Shown here: positions 50,803 to 60,415 of the stretch, piece by piece
Layout of the letters: each line of letters begins with the position of its first letter
Position numbering within the stretch: position 1 is the first letter of the stretch
Source of the DNA: Methylotenera_A aquatica
GTDB lineage: Bacteria > Pseudomonadota > Gammaproteobacteria > Burkholderiales > Methylophilaceae
Direction of reading: 5' to 3'
Assembly (NCBI GenBank): GCA_965601485.1
Contig: OZ271846.1
Location: forward strand, 930,001 to 994,000
Length of the DNA: 64,000 nucleotides
Program-made: the position numbers and the translations under genes
The notes under the pieces: generated by a model
The model's input: only the letters and a program-made list of their open reading frames with translations
What the model was told of the DNA's origin: nothing
Databases searched by the model: none

Positions 50803-52425
50803 TTATCGAATACGTATATTTGAGCGCGTTTTAATATTTCTCGATCTATTCTTTTTACTTTTAATACGATGTTTTACGGTCATTTTTTTTACATTTAAGT
50901 GCTTGGTTTTGCCAACAGCAACATTTGTGTTGCTTAACTTAATGATCTGGCCTAATTTCAGATGATTATTCTTTAAACCATTTATTTTCATGATGGTTTT
51001 GCTATTTACATCATACTTATTGGCAAGAGCATGCAATGTATCACCACGTTTAACTTTGTGTATGAGAGGAGTCGATAATTTAGGTTCACTTTTTTGATTT
51101 GATTCATTATTGATGCTATTTTGTTCCAATTCTGCTTCGTTATTGCTTTCTGCAAGAATTAAAGAATTGACAGACTGTTGATCAGGGTTGTCTTTGTAGT
51201 TTGCGGGAACAAGCATCGTTTGCGCAGAGCGCACTTTTTTAGTATGAGATAATCCATTTACATTGCGCAATTGGGCCACATTAATGCCAAATTTTTTTGC
51301 TATGTTATCCATGCGTTCTCCGCGTTTGGCATTGTATGTTTGCCAATTGGTCAGCGGTTTATCGTAATTAGCCAAATTATTTACAAACCGTTCTGCAGCC
51401 CATACTGGCAATAGCAATTGGTTTTTATCGTTGGTAGCGTTAATGAGAGGGCGGTTATAACTTGGATTTAGTGAACTGAATTCTTCAAATGAAATTTCAG
51501 CTAATTGCGCCGCCAATTTGGCATCAATTTGTTTTGGGGTCGTCACGCGGGCAAAATAGGCGCGGTTGGGGATTGAATTAATTTTTAAACCAAAGCGCTC
51601 TGGATGCGTCACGATATTTTTAATTGCTTGTAATTTTGGTACGTAGTTTCTCGTTTCCGGAGGTAGGCTCAGACTTTCGTAATCAGTTGGCAAGCCCTTG
51701 CTACGGTTTTTGTTAATCGCACGTTGCACCGTTCCTTCGCCTGCGTTGTAAGCAGCCAACGCTAAATCCCATGTGCCAAACATGCCGTGCAGTTTTTGCA
51801 GGTAGGTAAGTGCGGCGTTGGTCGCAGCGGTCACATCGCGCCGATTATCGACCCACCAATTTTGCTGTAAGCCAAAATCACGACCAGTTGATGGGATAAA
51901 TTGCCAAATACCTGATGCGGAGCTTCGCGAATAAGCTTGTGGATTAAATGCGCTTTCAATCATGGGTAATAGTGCAATTTCTGTTGGCATGCCACGCTTT
52001 TCAACTTCTTCTACAATATGAAATAAGTATCTTTGGCTGCGATCCAACATGCGCTTAATGTAATCGGGGCGTGACGCATACCATGTTTCGTGATTGGTGG
52101 TGTATTGTGATTTAACATTTGGAATAGCATAACCGCTTTTAATTCGTGACCATAAATCATCACCTGAATCCGCAGTTGCCTCTTCATAGATTTGTTGATC
52201 AGCGTTGCTGGAATCAATATCACCCAAAAAATCTTGTACTGGGTCGCCAATCAATTCGCTGTCAACCGTTTCAGAAATTATTTCAATTTCAATCCCAGAT
52301 ACATTAGTACTCGGAGTATTTGCAAATAGCTGTGTTGAAAAAATCAAGCTAACACTCATCAAAATTAAGTGGAGCAGTTTAGTGATTTGCAAAGATTTTA
52401 TTGCGTTAATCGGCATTGATAGCAC
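50803..52425 (-). CDS. mltD: Membrane-bound lytic murein transglycosylase with LysM domains (MltD-like)
   Basis: 540 residues with a signal peptide (about 17-36 from the first Met; starts at the second Met are also possible). Catalytic SLT domain (about 115-245) has the general acid Glu in LLPMIESAFNPQAYS, plus SASGIWQFIPSTG and AAYNAGEGTVQRAI. LysM-type repeats follow: one weak at about 358-400 (RGERMDNIAKKFGINVAQLR) and one clear at 452-495 (KVKRGDTLHALANKYDVN). The tail is strongly basic (KSKKNRSRNIKTR...). It cuts peptidoglycan glycan strands in the periplasm. Confidence 0.93.
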   Translation of the reverse strand: MLSMPINAIKSLQITKLLHLILMSVSLIFSTQLFANTPSTNVSGIEIEIISETVDSELIGDPVQDFLGDIDSSNADQQIYEEATADSGDDLWSRIKSGYAIPNVKSQYTTNHETWYASRPDYIKRMLDRSQRYLFHIVEEVEKRGMPTEIALLPMIESAFNPQAYSRSSASGIWQFIPSTGRDFGLQQNWWVDNRRDVTAATNAALTYLQKLHGMFGTWDLALAAYNAGEGTVQRAINKNRSKGLPTDYESLSLPPETRNYVPKLQAIKNIVTHPERFGLKINSIPNRAYFARVTTPKQIDAKLAAQLAEISFEEFSSLNPSYNRPLINATNDKNQLLLPVWAAERFVNNLANYDKPLTNWQTYNAKRGERMDNIAKKFGINVAQLRNVNGLSHTKKVRSAQTMLVPANYKDNPDQQSVNSLILAESNNEAELEQNSINNESNQKSEPKLSTPLIHKVKRGDTLHALANKYDVNSKTIMKINGLKNNHLKLGQIIKLSNTNVAVGKTKHLNVKKMTVKHRIKSKKNRSRNIKTRSNIRIR

Positions 52426-52551
52426 GTATTCCTATATTTTGTTGGGTGTTTGCTGTATTAAGTTCTGTAATAAAACCTACTGTATGGTAGCCATCGCTAA
52501 TGCATTAGTCAAGTAAAAGTTTTACATGATTATTAATGCATATGTTAATGA

Positions 52552-53310
52552 TTAATAATGATTTCTTAGTGTTCTAATTGCCGTAAAAACGGATAATTCC
52601 TGACTGTTTTCGGCGTGCGAGTTTTTCCAGATTTCGGTTTGGCTACAGCGTAAAAATGGATTTGTGGCCAATTCTAGTTGAATAGTGCAAGGCAAAGTAG
52701 GCAATTGTTGTTGCCGTAATTGCTGAACTTCAGTTTGCCGATTAAGTAATGCGAGATTGCTTGGTTCTAAAGTAAGTGCAAAAGCCACATTTTTAGCAGT
52801 ATATTCATGAGTACAAAATAGTTTTGTGGCAGGATTTAATTGCTTAAGGCGATTAAGTGAATCAAGCATTTGCTCTGGTGTTCCTTCAAATAATCGTCCA
52901 CAACCAGCGCTAAATAGGGTATCCCCGCAAAACAAATAGTCATTGTTGTAATATGCAATATGTCCCAGAGTATGCCCTGGCAGCCACAACACTCGAAACT
53001 GTAACGCGATTTCTGGCAGATTTACTACAGCATTTTCACCAACGGCAATATGTTCAAAAGTATAATTTTCATATTGCGGTGCATAAACAGTCACATTTTT
53101 ATAGTCGAGTAACTGGTGCACACCGCCAATATGATCAGCATGGTGATGCGTGATTAATATGGCATTAAGTTTTAAACTGTTTTTATGTAAAAAATCAATA
53201 ACAGGTAAAGCTTCTCCCGGGTCAACCACGAATGCATCGGTTTCATTATGCAAAAGCCATATATAATTATCGTCGAAGGCGGGAATAGGGGTAATCTTTA
53301 GCATGCTCAT
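52552..53310 (-). CDS. gloB: Hydroxyacylglutathione hydrolase (glyoxalase II)
   Basis: 252 residues, metallo-beta-lactamase fold. The double-metal motif ITHHHADHIGG, LPGHTLGHIAYY and FCGDTLFSAGCGRLFEGTPE are all present, as is the C-terminal substrate domain. It hydrolyses S-lactoylglutathione in methylglyoxal detoxification. Two close starts (MSM) differ by two codons. Divergent from the methyltransferase gene, a common gloB arrangement in Betaproteobacteria. Confidence 0.95.
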   Translation of the reverse strand: MSMLKITPIPAFDDNYIWLLHNETDAFVVDPGEALPVIDFLHKNSLKLNAILITHHHADHIGGVHQLLDYKNVTVYAPQYENYTFEHIAVGENAVVNLPEIALQFRVLWLPGHTLGHIAYYNNDYLFCGDTLFSAGCGRLFEGTPEQMLDSLNRLKQLNPATKLFCTHEYTAKNVAFALTLEPSNLALLNRQTEVQQLRQQQLPTLPCTIQLELATNPFLRCSQTEIWKNSHAENSQELSVFTAIRTLRNHY

Positions 53311-53404
53311 TTATGTAATGATGCCATTAAAATTGAATCTCCATACTTGTTTCATAATTTTTTTTAACACGATTTTGTCACAAATTTAGTGTAAAAATAT
53401 TGGT

Positions 53405-54142
53405 ATGCAATTAGCGCAACAAAATATTTGGCTAAACACCACACTTGGGCAATATTTGCTGCAGCGTGAGCAGCAAATGTTTGACTTAACCGTGGGCGAT
53501 ATTTTTGGTTTCAATGCGATGCAATTAGGTTTGCCGCAATTAGATACATTGAAAAATTCACGCATGCCGTATATCTTGCATGTGGGTAATAATGCTGGGG
53601 AAGTACTTTGCGAAAGCGATTATTTGCCTTTTAGCGAAAGTTGTATTGATTTAATTTGCTTGCCGCATGTGTTGGAGTTTAGCGAAAACCCTCATCAAAC
53701 CTTGCGTGAAGCAGAGCGTATTTTAGTACCAGAAGGCCATTTGATTTTAACGGGGTTTAATCCCGTTAGCGCTTGGGGTGTTAAACAAGTATTAAGCCAA
53801 GATAAAAGTTACCCATGGCAGGGGCATTTTTTTACGCTTTCTCGCATTAAAGATTGGCTAGCTTTGCTGGGGCTGGAATACGTGAGTGGGCAAATGGAAT
53901 GTTATGAGCCGCCAATTAATAATCAACAATGGTTGAATCGATTTTCATTGATGGATAAACTGGGAAGCCGTTGGTGGCCTATGATGGGAGGAGTTTATTT
54001 TATTGTCGCTAAAAAGCGTGTAGTTAATATGCGTCTTTTAAAACCTAATTGGAAGAAAAGTTCGTTAAAATCGCGCTTGGTAGTCACCAGCACACAACGA
54101 ACCAAGCCATATCAGCAACAAAAAAAGAAACAAGAAAAGTAG
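53405..54142 (+). CDS. Class I SAM-dependent methyltransferase, substrate unknown
   Basis: 245 residues with a Rossmann-type methyltransferase core. The post-motif region CIDLICLPHVLEFSENPHQTLREAERILVPEGHLILTG-type organisation is clear (Asp-Leu-Ile ... Pro-Glu-Gly), but the N-terminal glycine loop is weak (HVGNNAGEVL). The C-terminal tail is Lys-rich. The gene commonly sits between gloB and rnhA in Betaproteobacteria, but its substrate is not established as far as I know. It lies 20 bases before rnhA. Confidence 0.85.
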   Translation: MQLAQQNIWLNTTLGQYLLQREQQMFDLTVGDIFGFNAMQLGLPQLDTLKNSRMPYILHVGNNAGEVLCESDYLPFSESCIDLICLPHVLEFSENPHQTLREAERILVPEGHLILTGFNPVSAWGVKQVLSQDKSYPWQGHFFTLSRIKDWLALLGLEYVSGQMECYEPPINNQQWLNRFSLMDKLGSRWWPMMGGVYFIVAKKRVVNMRLLKPNWKKSSLKSRLVVTSTQRTKPYQQQKKKQEK

Positions 54143-54162
54143 AAAAGAAATAGTTAAAACTC

Positions 54163-54600
54163 ATGTCAAATATAGTCGAAATATATGCAGATGGTGCTTG
54201 TAAAGGCAACCCTGGTCCTGGTGGCTGGGGTGCTTGGTTAACTTGCGAAGGTAAAGAAAAAACCTTAAGCGGAGGAGAGCCACTGACCACCAATAATCGG
54301 ATGGAAATGACCGCGGTGATTCGCGCGCTGGAAGCATTAAAAAATCCGAGTACTGTAAAAATTTACACCGATTCATCCTATGTGCAAAAAGGGATATCTG
54401 AATGGATTGTTGGCTGGAAAGCACGCAACTGGCGTACTGCTGATAAAAAGCCAGTTAAAAACGAAGATTTATGGAAAATCTTAGACACCTTGGCAAAACG
54501 ACATCAAATTGAGTGGATTTGGGTAAGAGGGCACGCTGGCAATATTGGTAATGAGCGCGCGGATACGCTTGCAAATGAAGGCGTTGCCGCATTTTTGTAA
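54163..54600 (+). CDS. rnhA: Ribonuclease HI
   Basis: 145 residues; cuts the RNA strand of RNA-DNA hybrids. All four catalytic carboxylates are visible: Asp in YADGACKGNPGPGGWG, Glu in NNRMEMTA, Asp in YTDSSYVQKG, Asp in GNERADTLA, with the His in RGHAGN. It is followed by dnaQ after 33 bases, the classic rnhA-dnaQ pair. Confidence 0.97.
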   Translation: MSNIVEIYADGACKGNPGPGGWGAWLTCEGKEKTLSGGEPLTTNNRMEMTAVIRALEALKNPSTVKIYTDSSYVQKGISEWIVGWKARNWRTADKKPVKNEDLWKILDTLAKRHQIEWIWVRGHAGNIGNERADTLANEGVAAFL

Positions 54601-54633
54601 TTTTGGAATCATATCCTTTAGAGTCAAACAGTT

Positions 54634-55314
54634 ATGCGCCAAATATTTTTAGATACTGAAACTACAGGGCTTTACCATGCTCAAGGGCATCGCATTATAG
54701 AGATTGCGGCGGTTGAGATGATTAATCGGCGTCCAACTAATAATCACTTTCATGTTTACTTAAATCCGCAGCGTGAAATTGATCCGGCAGCACAAGAAGT
54801 ACATGGCATTTCACTGGAATTTTTGCAGGATAAACCATTATTTAAAGCGGTTGCGCAGGATTTAATTGCGTTTATCAGTGGTGCGGAATTGATCATCCAT
54901 AATGCCCCATTTGATATTGGTTTTTTAAATAGTGAACTTGGCCAAATAGGTCTAGAGTCTATAAATAGCTTTTGCGACAAAATAACTGATACGCTTAAAA
55001 TGGCAAAAGACTCACGCCCTGGACAACGTAACAATTTGGATGCTTTATGTCGTCAATTTGGTATAGATAATTCTAGGCGTACTTTGCATGGTGCTTTACT
55101 AGATGCGGAATTGCTGGCCGATGTTTACATGGCGATGACGCGCGGGCAAGACAGCTTAATGATGGATTTAGGCCATTATCAGCCGCTGATGCAATTGCAA
55201 ACCCATCAAGCTCAACAGATAAAAATAAGAGTATTAAAAGCCGATGAATTTGAATTGACATTGCATCAAGATTATATAAATACCCTTGTTAAATCCGGCG
55301 CAAAGCAATGGTAG
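54634..55314 (+). CDS. dnaQ: DNA polymerase III epsilon subunit (3'-5' proofreading exonuclease)
   Basis: 226 residues, DEDDh exonuclease: ExoI FLDTETTGL, ExoII HNAPFDIGFLNSEL, ExoIII with His and Asp in TLHGALLDAELLADVY. The C-terminal region after about 185 probably binds the alpha subunit. It provides proofreading in the replicative polymerase. Downstream lies the rhamnose operon, separated by 56 bases. Confidence 0.96.
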   Translation: MRQIFLDTETTGLYHAQGHRIIEIAAVEMINRRPTNNHFHVYLNPQREIDPAAQEVHGISLEFLQDKPLFKAVAQDLIAFISGAELIIHNAPFDIGFLNSELGQIGLESINSFCDKITDTLKMAKDSRPGQRNNLDALCRQFGIDNSRRTLHGALLDAELLADVYMAMTRGQDSLMMDLGHYQPLMQLQTHQAQQIKIRVLKADEFELTLHQDYINTLVKSGAKQW

Positions 55315-55370
55315 TGCCGGCAAATACTAATTAATAACATAAATATATATTTAATATAGATTCTAATCAC

Positions 55371-56441
55371 ATGAAAAATTGCATCATTGTCACAGGAGGC
55401 GCAGGTTTTATTGGTAGTAATTTCGTTTTAAATTGGGTAAAGGGCGGCTTTGGTGAATGCGTCACACTGGATAAACTTACTTACGCGGGTAATTTAGCCA
55501 ATCTGGCTGATATACAAGAATACTCTGAGCATGTATTTGTGCATGGCGATATTGGCGACAGAGTGGTGATTGACGCTTTACTTTTGCAATATCAGCCGCG
55601 TGCGATCGTGAATTTTGCGGCTGAAAGTCATGTCGATCGCTCAATTCATGCACCTGATGAGTTTATTCAAACCAATATTGTGGGTACTTTTAATTTGCTT
55701 GAAGCAGCACGTGCGTATTGGAATGATTTGCACGAAGCAGATAAAGCAAATTTCAGATTTTTGCATGTCTCAACCGATGAAGTATACGGTTCATTAAGCG
55801 CTACAGACCCTGCGTTTAAAGAAACTAATCCGTATGAGCCTAATAGCCCTTACTCAGCGTCTAAAGCGGCTTCCGACCATTTGGTGCGCGCCTACCATCA
55901 TACTTATGGCATGCCTATGTTGACGACCAACTGTTCTAACAACTATGGCCCGTACCATTTTCCTGAAAAGTTGATACCGTTAGTGATTCATCATGCATTA
56001 AACGGCAAGCCTTTACCAATTTATGGCAACGGTAGCAATGTGCGCGATTGGCTTTATGTGGAAGACCATTGCAGTGCGATCCGCCGTGTTTTAGAAGCCG
56101 GCAAAGTAGGTGAAACCTATAATGTTGGTGGCTGGAATGAAAAAACCAACTTAGAGGTGGTGCACAAAATATGCGATATTTTAGATGAGCAAAAACCTAA
56201 ACAATCAGGCAGTTATCGCAATCAAATTACATATGTGACCGACAGACCAGGTCACGATCAACGCTACGCTATTGACGCCACAAAAATTGAGCGCGAACTT
56301 GGCTGGAAACCGGCTGAAACATTTGAAACAGGCATTAAAAAAACCGTTGCTTGGTACTTAACCCATCAGGAATGGGTGGATAACGTGACCAGTGGCGAGT
56401 ATAAAAACTGGGTGAGTCAAAATTACAAAGAACGTGTTTAG
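55371..56441 (+). CDS. rfbB: dTDP-glucose 4,6-dehydratase
   Basis: Second step in dTDP-L-rhamnose synthesis. 356 residues, extended SDR fold with NAD motif TGGAGFIGSNFV, HVSTDEVYG (Thr-Asp-Glu catalytic set) and the Tyr-x3-Lys as YSASKAA. The order rfbB-rfbA-rfbC-rfbD gives all four dTDP-rhamnose enzymes in one tight + strand run, so rhamnose in LPS O-antigen or another glycan is expected. No glycosyltransferases are in the window. Confidence 0.97.
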   Translation: MKNCIIVTGGAGFIGSNFVLNWVKGGFGECVTLDKLTYAGNLANLADIQEYSEHVFVHGDIGDRVVIDALLLQYQPRAIVNFAAESHVDRSIHAPDEFIQTNIVGTFNLLEAARAYWNDLHEADKANFRFLHVSTDEVYGSLSATDPAFKETNPYEPNSPYSASKAASDHLVRAYHHTYGMPMLTTNCSNNYGPYHFPEKLIPLVIHHALNGKPLPIYGNGSNVRDWLYVEDHCSAIRRVLEAGKVGETYNVGGWNEKTNLEVVHKICDILDEQKPKQSGSYRNQITYVTDRPGHDQRYAIDATKIERELGWKPAETFETGIKKTVAWYLTHQEWVDNVTSGEYKNWVSQNYKERV

Positions 56442-56449
56442 GAATTAGT

Positions 56450-57325
56450 ATGAAAGGTATTGTTTTAGCAGGTGGTTCAGGTACGCGTCTATATCCAGTC
56501 ACGCAAGTAGTTTCTAAGCAGCTATTGCCAGTTTACGATAAGCCGATGATTTACTATCCATTATCTGCGCTAATGCTGGCAGGTATACACGAAGTTTTAA
56601 TTATATCTACACCACAAGATACACCGCGCTTCAAAGAACTGTTAGGTGATGGCACACAATGGGGTATGGATATTCAGTATGCGGTGCAACCTTCACCAGA
56701 TGGTCTGGCACAAGCCTTTATTATTGGTGAGGAATTTATTGGCAATGACCCATGCGCATTGGTGCTTGGCGACAATATTTTTTATGGCCATGAGTTAGCA
56801 TTAATGACACAAAATGCAGCCAAACGTAGCAAAGGCGCAACTGTATTTGCTTACCCAGTGCATGACCCTGAACGTTATGGCGTAGTGGAATTTAATGCAG
56901 ACGGGAAAGCTATCAGTTTAGAAGAAAAACCTACCCACCCTAAATCGCGCTATGCGGTAACAGGTTTGTATTTTTACGATAATCGCGTCGTTGATATCGC
57001 AAAAAATATGAAGCCGTCGGCACGCGGCGAATTAGAAATTACCGATGTCAATCGTCAATATTTGGAATGGGATGACTTGCAAGTAGAGGTAATGGGGCGC
57101 GGTATGGCATGGCTTGATACTGGCACGCATGATTCATTAATCGAAGCAGGATCGTTCATACAAACCATCGAAAAGCGTCAAGGCTTAAAAATCGCATGTC
57201 TAGAAGAAATTGCCTATCGCATTGGCTTTATTGATGCCGCGCAGTTAAAAGTGTTGTCAAATAAGTATGCCAAAAACGGTTACGGCCAATATTTAAAACA
57301 AGTACTAACAGAACGAGTATTCTAA
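56450..57325 (+). CDS. rfbA: Glucose-1-phosphate thymidylyltransferase
   Basis: First step: makes dTDP-glucose from glucose-1-phosphate and dTTP. 291 residues with GIVLAGGSGTRLYPVT (nucleotide loop), KQLLPVYDKPMIYYPLS, LVLGDNIFYG and GVVEFNADGKA. Its stop overlaps the start of rfbC by one base (TAATG), so they are coupled. It starts 8 bases after rfbB. Confidence 0.97.
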   Translation: MKGIVLAGGSGTRLYPVTQVVSKQLLPVYDKPMIYYPLSALMLAGIHEVLIISTPQDTPRFKELLGDGTQWGMDIQYAVQPSPDGLAQAFIIGEEFIGNDPCALVLGDNIFYGHELALMTQNAAKRSKGATVFAYPVHDPERYGVVEFNADGKAISLEEKPTHPKSRYAVTGLYFYDNRVVDIAKNMKPSARGELEITDVNRQYLEWDDLQVEVMGRGMAWLDTGTHDSLIEAGSFIQTIEKRQGLKIACLEEIAYRIGFIDAAQLKVLSNKYAKNGYGQYLKQVLTERVF

Positions 57326-57870
57326 TGCAGGCAGTTAAAACCAGCATCCCAGATGTGATTATTTTTGAGCCTAAAGTCTTTGGCGACGATAGAGGTTTTT
57401 TTTACGAAAGCTTCAATGCAAATATGTTTGAGCAAGCAACAGGCTTAAATCCACATTTCGTACAAGATAATCACTCAAAGTCAGCTAAAAATGTATTGCG
57501 CGGCTTGCATTATCAAATTGAGCAGGCGCAAGGCAAATTGGTGAGGGTCACTCACGGTGAGGTGTTTGACGTGGCTGTAGATTTACGCATTTCTTCGCCT
57601 ACATTTGGGAAGTGGGAATCGACCATCTTATCCAGTGAAAATAAGCGGCAAATGTGGATTCCGCCAGGATTTGCACATGGTTTCTTGGTACTTTCTGATA
57701 CAGCCGAGTTTTTATATAAAACAACTAACTTTTATGCGCCACAGCATGAATGCTGCCTAAAATGGGATGACCAAACCTTAGCAATTCAGTGGCCTACAAA
57801 TGCAAGCCCGTTATTATCAGCTAAAGATAGTATGGGTTTAAGCTTGCAGGAAGCAAAAAAGTTTGCATAA
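57325..57870 (+). CDS. rfbC: dTDP-4-dehydrorhamnose 3,5-epimerase
   Basis: 181-residue cupin-type epimerase of the third step. Key residues in VQDNHSKSAKNVLRGLHYQ (catalytic His in LRGLHYQ), FDVAVDLRISSPTFG and IPPGFAHGFLVLSD. Translationally coupled to rfbA. The following gene rfbD starts 27 bases further. Confidence 0.96.
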   Translation: MQAVKTSIPDVIIFEPKVFGDDRGFFYESFNANMFEQATGLNPHFVQDNHSKSAKNVLRGLHYQIEQAQGKLVRVTHGEVFDVAVDLRISSPTFGKWESTILSSENKRQMWIPPGFAHGFLVLSDTAEFLYKTTNFYAPQHECCLKWDDQTLAIQWPTNASPLLSAKDSMGLSLQEAKKFA

Positions 57871-57897
57871 AAATCTCAATTTATTGCGCATATTCAA

Positions 57898-58800
57898 GTG
57901 AAAAAAATTCTATTGACCGGTGTTAATGGTCAGGTTGGCCACGCAATTCAAAAAAAAATCTTAAATCATCAAGTTTTTGCTTTAAATCGCGAACAGCTTG
58001 ATTTAGCTGATAAAGATGTTATCAGGCGCGTTGTGCAAACGATTAAGCCTGATTTAATTATTAATCCCGCAGCTTATACAGCGGTAGATAAAGCAGAATC
58101 AGAGACTGCTTTGGCTTCTGCCATCAATGTAATAGCACCTCAAATTCTTGCGGAAGAAGCTTCTAAGCTAAACGCTGCAATGATTCATTTTTCAACTGAT
58201 TATGTCTACGATGGCTCAAAATTAGTAGATTATGTTGAAACAGATGCGGTAAACCCTTTGAGTGTTTATGGTAAAAGTAAATTGGCAGGCGAAGAAGCTA
58301 TTCGAGCAGTGGGTTTGCCCCACTTGGTTTTGCGCACCAGTTGGGTTTATGGCGCCTATGGTAAGAACTTCTTGAAAACCATTATTCGATTAGCAAGTGA
58401 GCGTGACAGCTTGCGTATTGTGGCGGACCAATTTGGCGCGCCAACCAGCTCTGAGAGTATTGCCGATGCGGTTATTGAATTGTTAAATAGTTGGCAGCCG
58501 CAAGATGACATCCAAACAGGTGTTTATCATTTTACTAATCAAGGTAAAATCTCTTGGTATGGATTTAGTTGTGAAATTGTTCGTGAATATAATATTCTAG
58601 CTGCTGAAAATAACAAAGCTTTTCTGAAAGTGCCTTTGGAAAAAATTGAGCCAATTACAACAGCTGATTATCCAACGCCAGCAGCGCGTCCAGCTAACTC
58701 AACGTTAAATAACCAAAAGCTTAAACAAGTGTTTGGTGTAGAGTTGCCAAGTTGGGAGCAGGGTTTACAGCAAGTAATAAAGTCGCTTGAAATTAATTAG
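57898..58800 (+). CDS. rfbD: dTDP-4-dehydrorhamnose reductase
   Basis: Last step, NAD(P)H-dependent reduction to dTDP-L-rhamnose. 300 residues, GTG start, with NAD motif LTGVNGQVGHAI, the STDYVYDG motif, Tyr-x3-Lys as YGKSK, and LRTSWVYGAYGKNF. It ends the rfb run and is convergent with queD, whose stop is 8 bases away. Confidence 0.96.
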   Translation: MKKILLTGVNGQVGHAIQKKILNHQVFALNREQLDLADKDVIRRVVQTIKPDLIINPAAYTAVDKAESETALASAINVIAPQILAEEASKLNAAMIHFSTDYVYDGSKLVDYVETDAVNPLSVYGKSKLAGEEAIRAVGLPHLVLRTSWVYGAYGKNFLKTIIRLASERDSLRIVADQFGAPTSSESIADAVIELLNSWQPQDDIQTGVYHFTNQGKISWYGFSCEIVREYNILAAENNKAFLKVPLEKIEPITTADYPTPAARPANSTLNNQKLKQVFGVELPSWEQGLQQVIKSLEIN

Positions 58801-58807
58801 CCTGGAA

Positions 58808-59248
58808 TCAGCTTAATGCATCTGCCCAGCTGTTGGGTGTTTCATAAAGCCTAACACGCTCTAATTTAAGATGGTTGCCATAAGTATCTTTATATTGGCT
58901 GCGTAAAATCTTAAATGCTTCAGCGGCCATGTTTTCTGCCGTAGGGACAGTGGGAAATACCACGGTTTTATGATCGTTTAGAGAATTTAAAAAATTCAGC
59001 ACTTCTACATCATCTTTAAATACTAAAAAAGCATGATCCCAAACATCAACCACGCTTTCACGAGCAATCCGTTTTACATCCGAAAAATCCATCACCATCC
59101 CGCTTTCTGATAGATTATCTTGAGTGATAATATCGCCTGACAATGAGATTTCTAGGGCGTAGCGATGGCCATGCAAATTGCGGCATTGACTTTTGTGATA
59201 AGGAATTCTGTGGCCTGCATCAAATTCTAAACGGGTGGTAATATTCAT
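58808..59248 (-). CDS. queD: 6-carboxy-5,6,7,8-tetrahydropterin synthase (QueD)
   Basis: 146 residues, the T-fold 6-pyruvoyl-tetrahydropterin synthase family, acting in the queuosine/preQ0 path. Zn ligands are visible: FDAGHRI (His) and LHGHRYALEI (two His). The catalytic Cys is in YHKSQCRNLHGH. Also MVMDFSDVK and a terminal RVRLYETPNSWA. The other que genes are not in the window. The 275 bases upstream show nothing recognisable. Confidence 0.94.
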   Translation of the reverse strand: MNITTRLEFDAGHRIPYHKSQCRNLHGHRYALEISLSGDIITQDNLSESGMVMDFSDVKRIARESVVDVWDHAFLVFKDDVEVLNFLNSLNDHKTVVFPTVPTAENMAAEAFKILRSQYKDTYGNHLKLERVRLYETPNSWADALS

Positions 59249-59524
59249 AACGCTATTATAGCATTAGGAAGATTAGTGCTGTTTTGCCCAAATCACAAAC
59301 TATTTAAAAGACATAGGTTATGCAAACTAAAAGCCTTTGCATTTATGAATTTTCATTTATTTAATCTAGACCGAGATTTTTATAGGTTAACATTTATGAC
59401 TTGAACAGATAATAAATCATGACGAAACACAGTTAATAGCTAGTTTGTGCATCAGAACATTAATTTACAATTTTGCTGAAATCTAAATAATATCGCACTG
59501 GTATTTAGTTATATTTTGGACCTT

Positions 59525-60391
59525 TTAATTTAAAGATAATTCAAGTGAAAGTTGCTGATAAAACCTCAGTCGAGTTGTTGTTATTTTGTCGGCTTTAACA
59601 GCGTTAAGCACAGCGCAATCTGGCTCGTGTGAGTGCCTACAATTGTTAAATCGGCACTTACCTAGAAAAGGCCTGAACTCTTTAAAAGCCAGTTCGATTT
59701 GCTCATTTGATAAATGATTTAAACCAAACTCTTGTAAGCCTGGCGAGTCAATTAAGTTACTTGATTCGTTTAAATGATATAAGTGTGTTGCTGTTGTTGT
59801 GTGTTTTCCGCTATCAAGAACGGTGCTAATATTTTGAGTTTTTACATTCATATGAGGTAGTAATGCATTGATTATAGTAGATTTTCCCATTCCTGATTGA
59901 CCCACCAAAACACTTTGATGATTAGTTAGGTATTGTCTCATAATGTGAATATCTTGTTTAGCAGATAGATGCACTACTTTATAACCTAGGTCTGTATATA
60001 GTTGGAGCTTTGATTTAGCGTTATCAATATCCGGTAAATCGCATTTATTTAAAACGATTAGTGGCGCGATACTGGCCGCTTCTGCTGCAATTAAGCACCG
60101 ATTTAATAGCGCCTCATAAAAGCTGGGTTGCGTCGCAAGTACAATCACAATCTGTGTGACGTTGGAGGCTAATATTTTGCTTTTGATGGTGTTGCTGCGG
60201 TAAAGCAAGCTAGTGCGGGTTAAACTAGACTCCACAACGCCTTCGGCAGTTGCCGTAAGCTTGATATTTACTTGGTCACCGCAGGCTAGGTCATTTTTTT
60301 TGCCTCGCGTGACACAACTAATACGTGATTTATCAGCAAGTTCAATCTCATACCGTTTGCCGTAAGAAGATACAACTAGACCTTGCGGCAT
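59525..60391 (-). CDS. rsgA: Ribosome small-subunit-dependent GTPase A
   Basis: 288 residues; aids late 30S assembly. N-terminal OB-fold (YEIELADKSRISCVTRG), then a circularly permuted GTPase with G4 NKCDLPD ahead of G1 GQSGMGKSTIINALL and G3 DSPGLQEFGL, and a C-terminal zinc motif CRFNNCRHSHEPDC. It lies just downstream of the cytochrome c gene (24 bases), on the same strand as the M48 protease. Confidence 0.96.
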   Translation of the reverse strand: MPQGLVVSSYGKRYEIELADKSRISCVTRGKKNDLACGDQVNIKLTATAEGVVESSLTRTSLLYRSNTIKSKILASNVTQIVIVLATQPSFYEALLNRCLIAAEAASIAPLIVLNKCDLPDIDNAKSKLQLYTDLGYKVVHLSAKQDIHIMRQYLTNHQSVLVGQSGMGKSTIINALLPHMNVKTQNISTVLDSGKHTTTATHLYHLNESSNLIDSPGLQEFGLNHLSNEQIELAFKEFRPFLGKCRFNNCRHSHEPDCAVLNAVKADKITTTRLRFYQQLSLELSLN

Positions 60392-60415
60392 TAATGGATA
60401 ATTTTCAAAAAGTAG

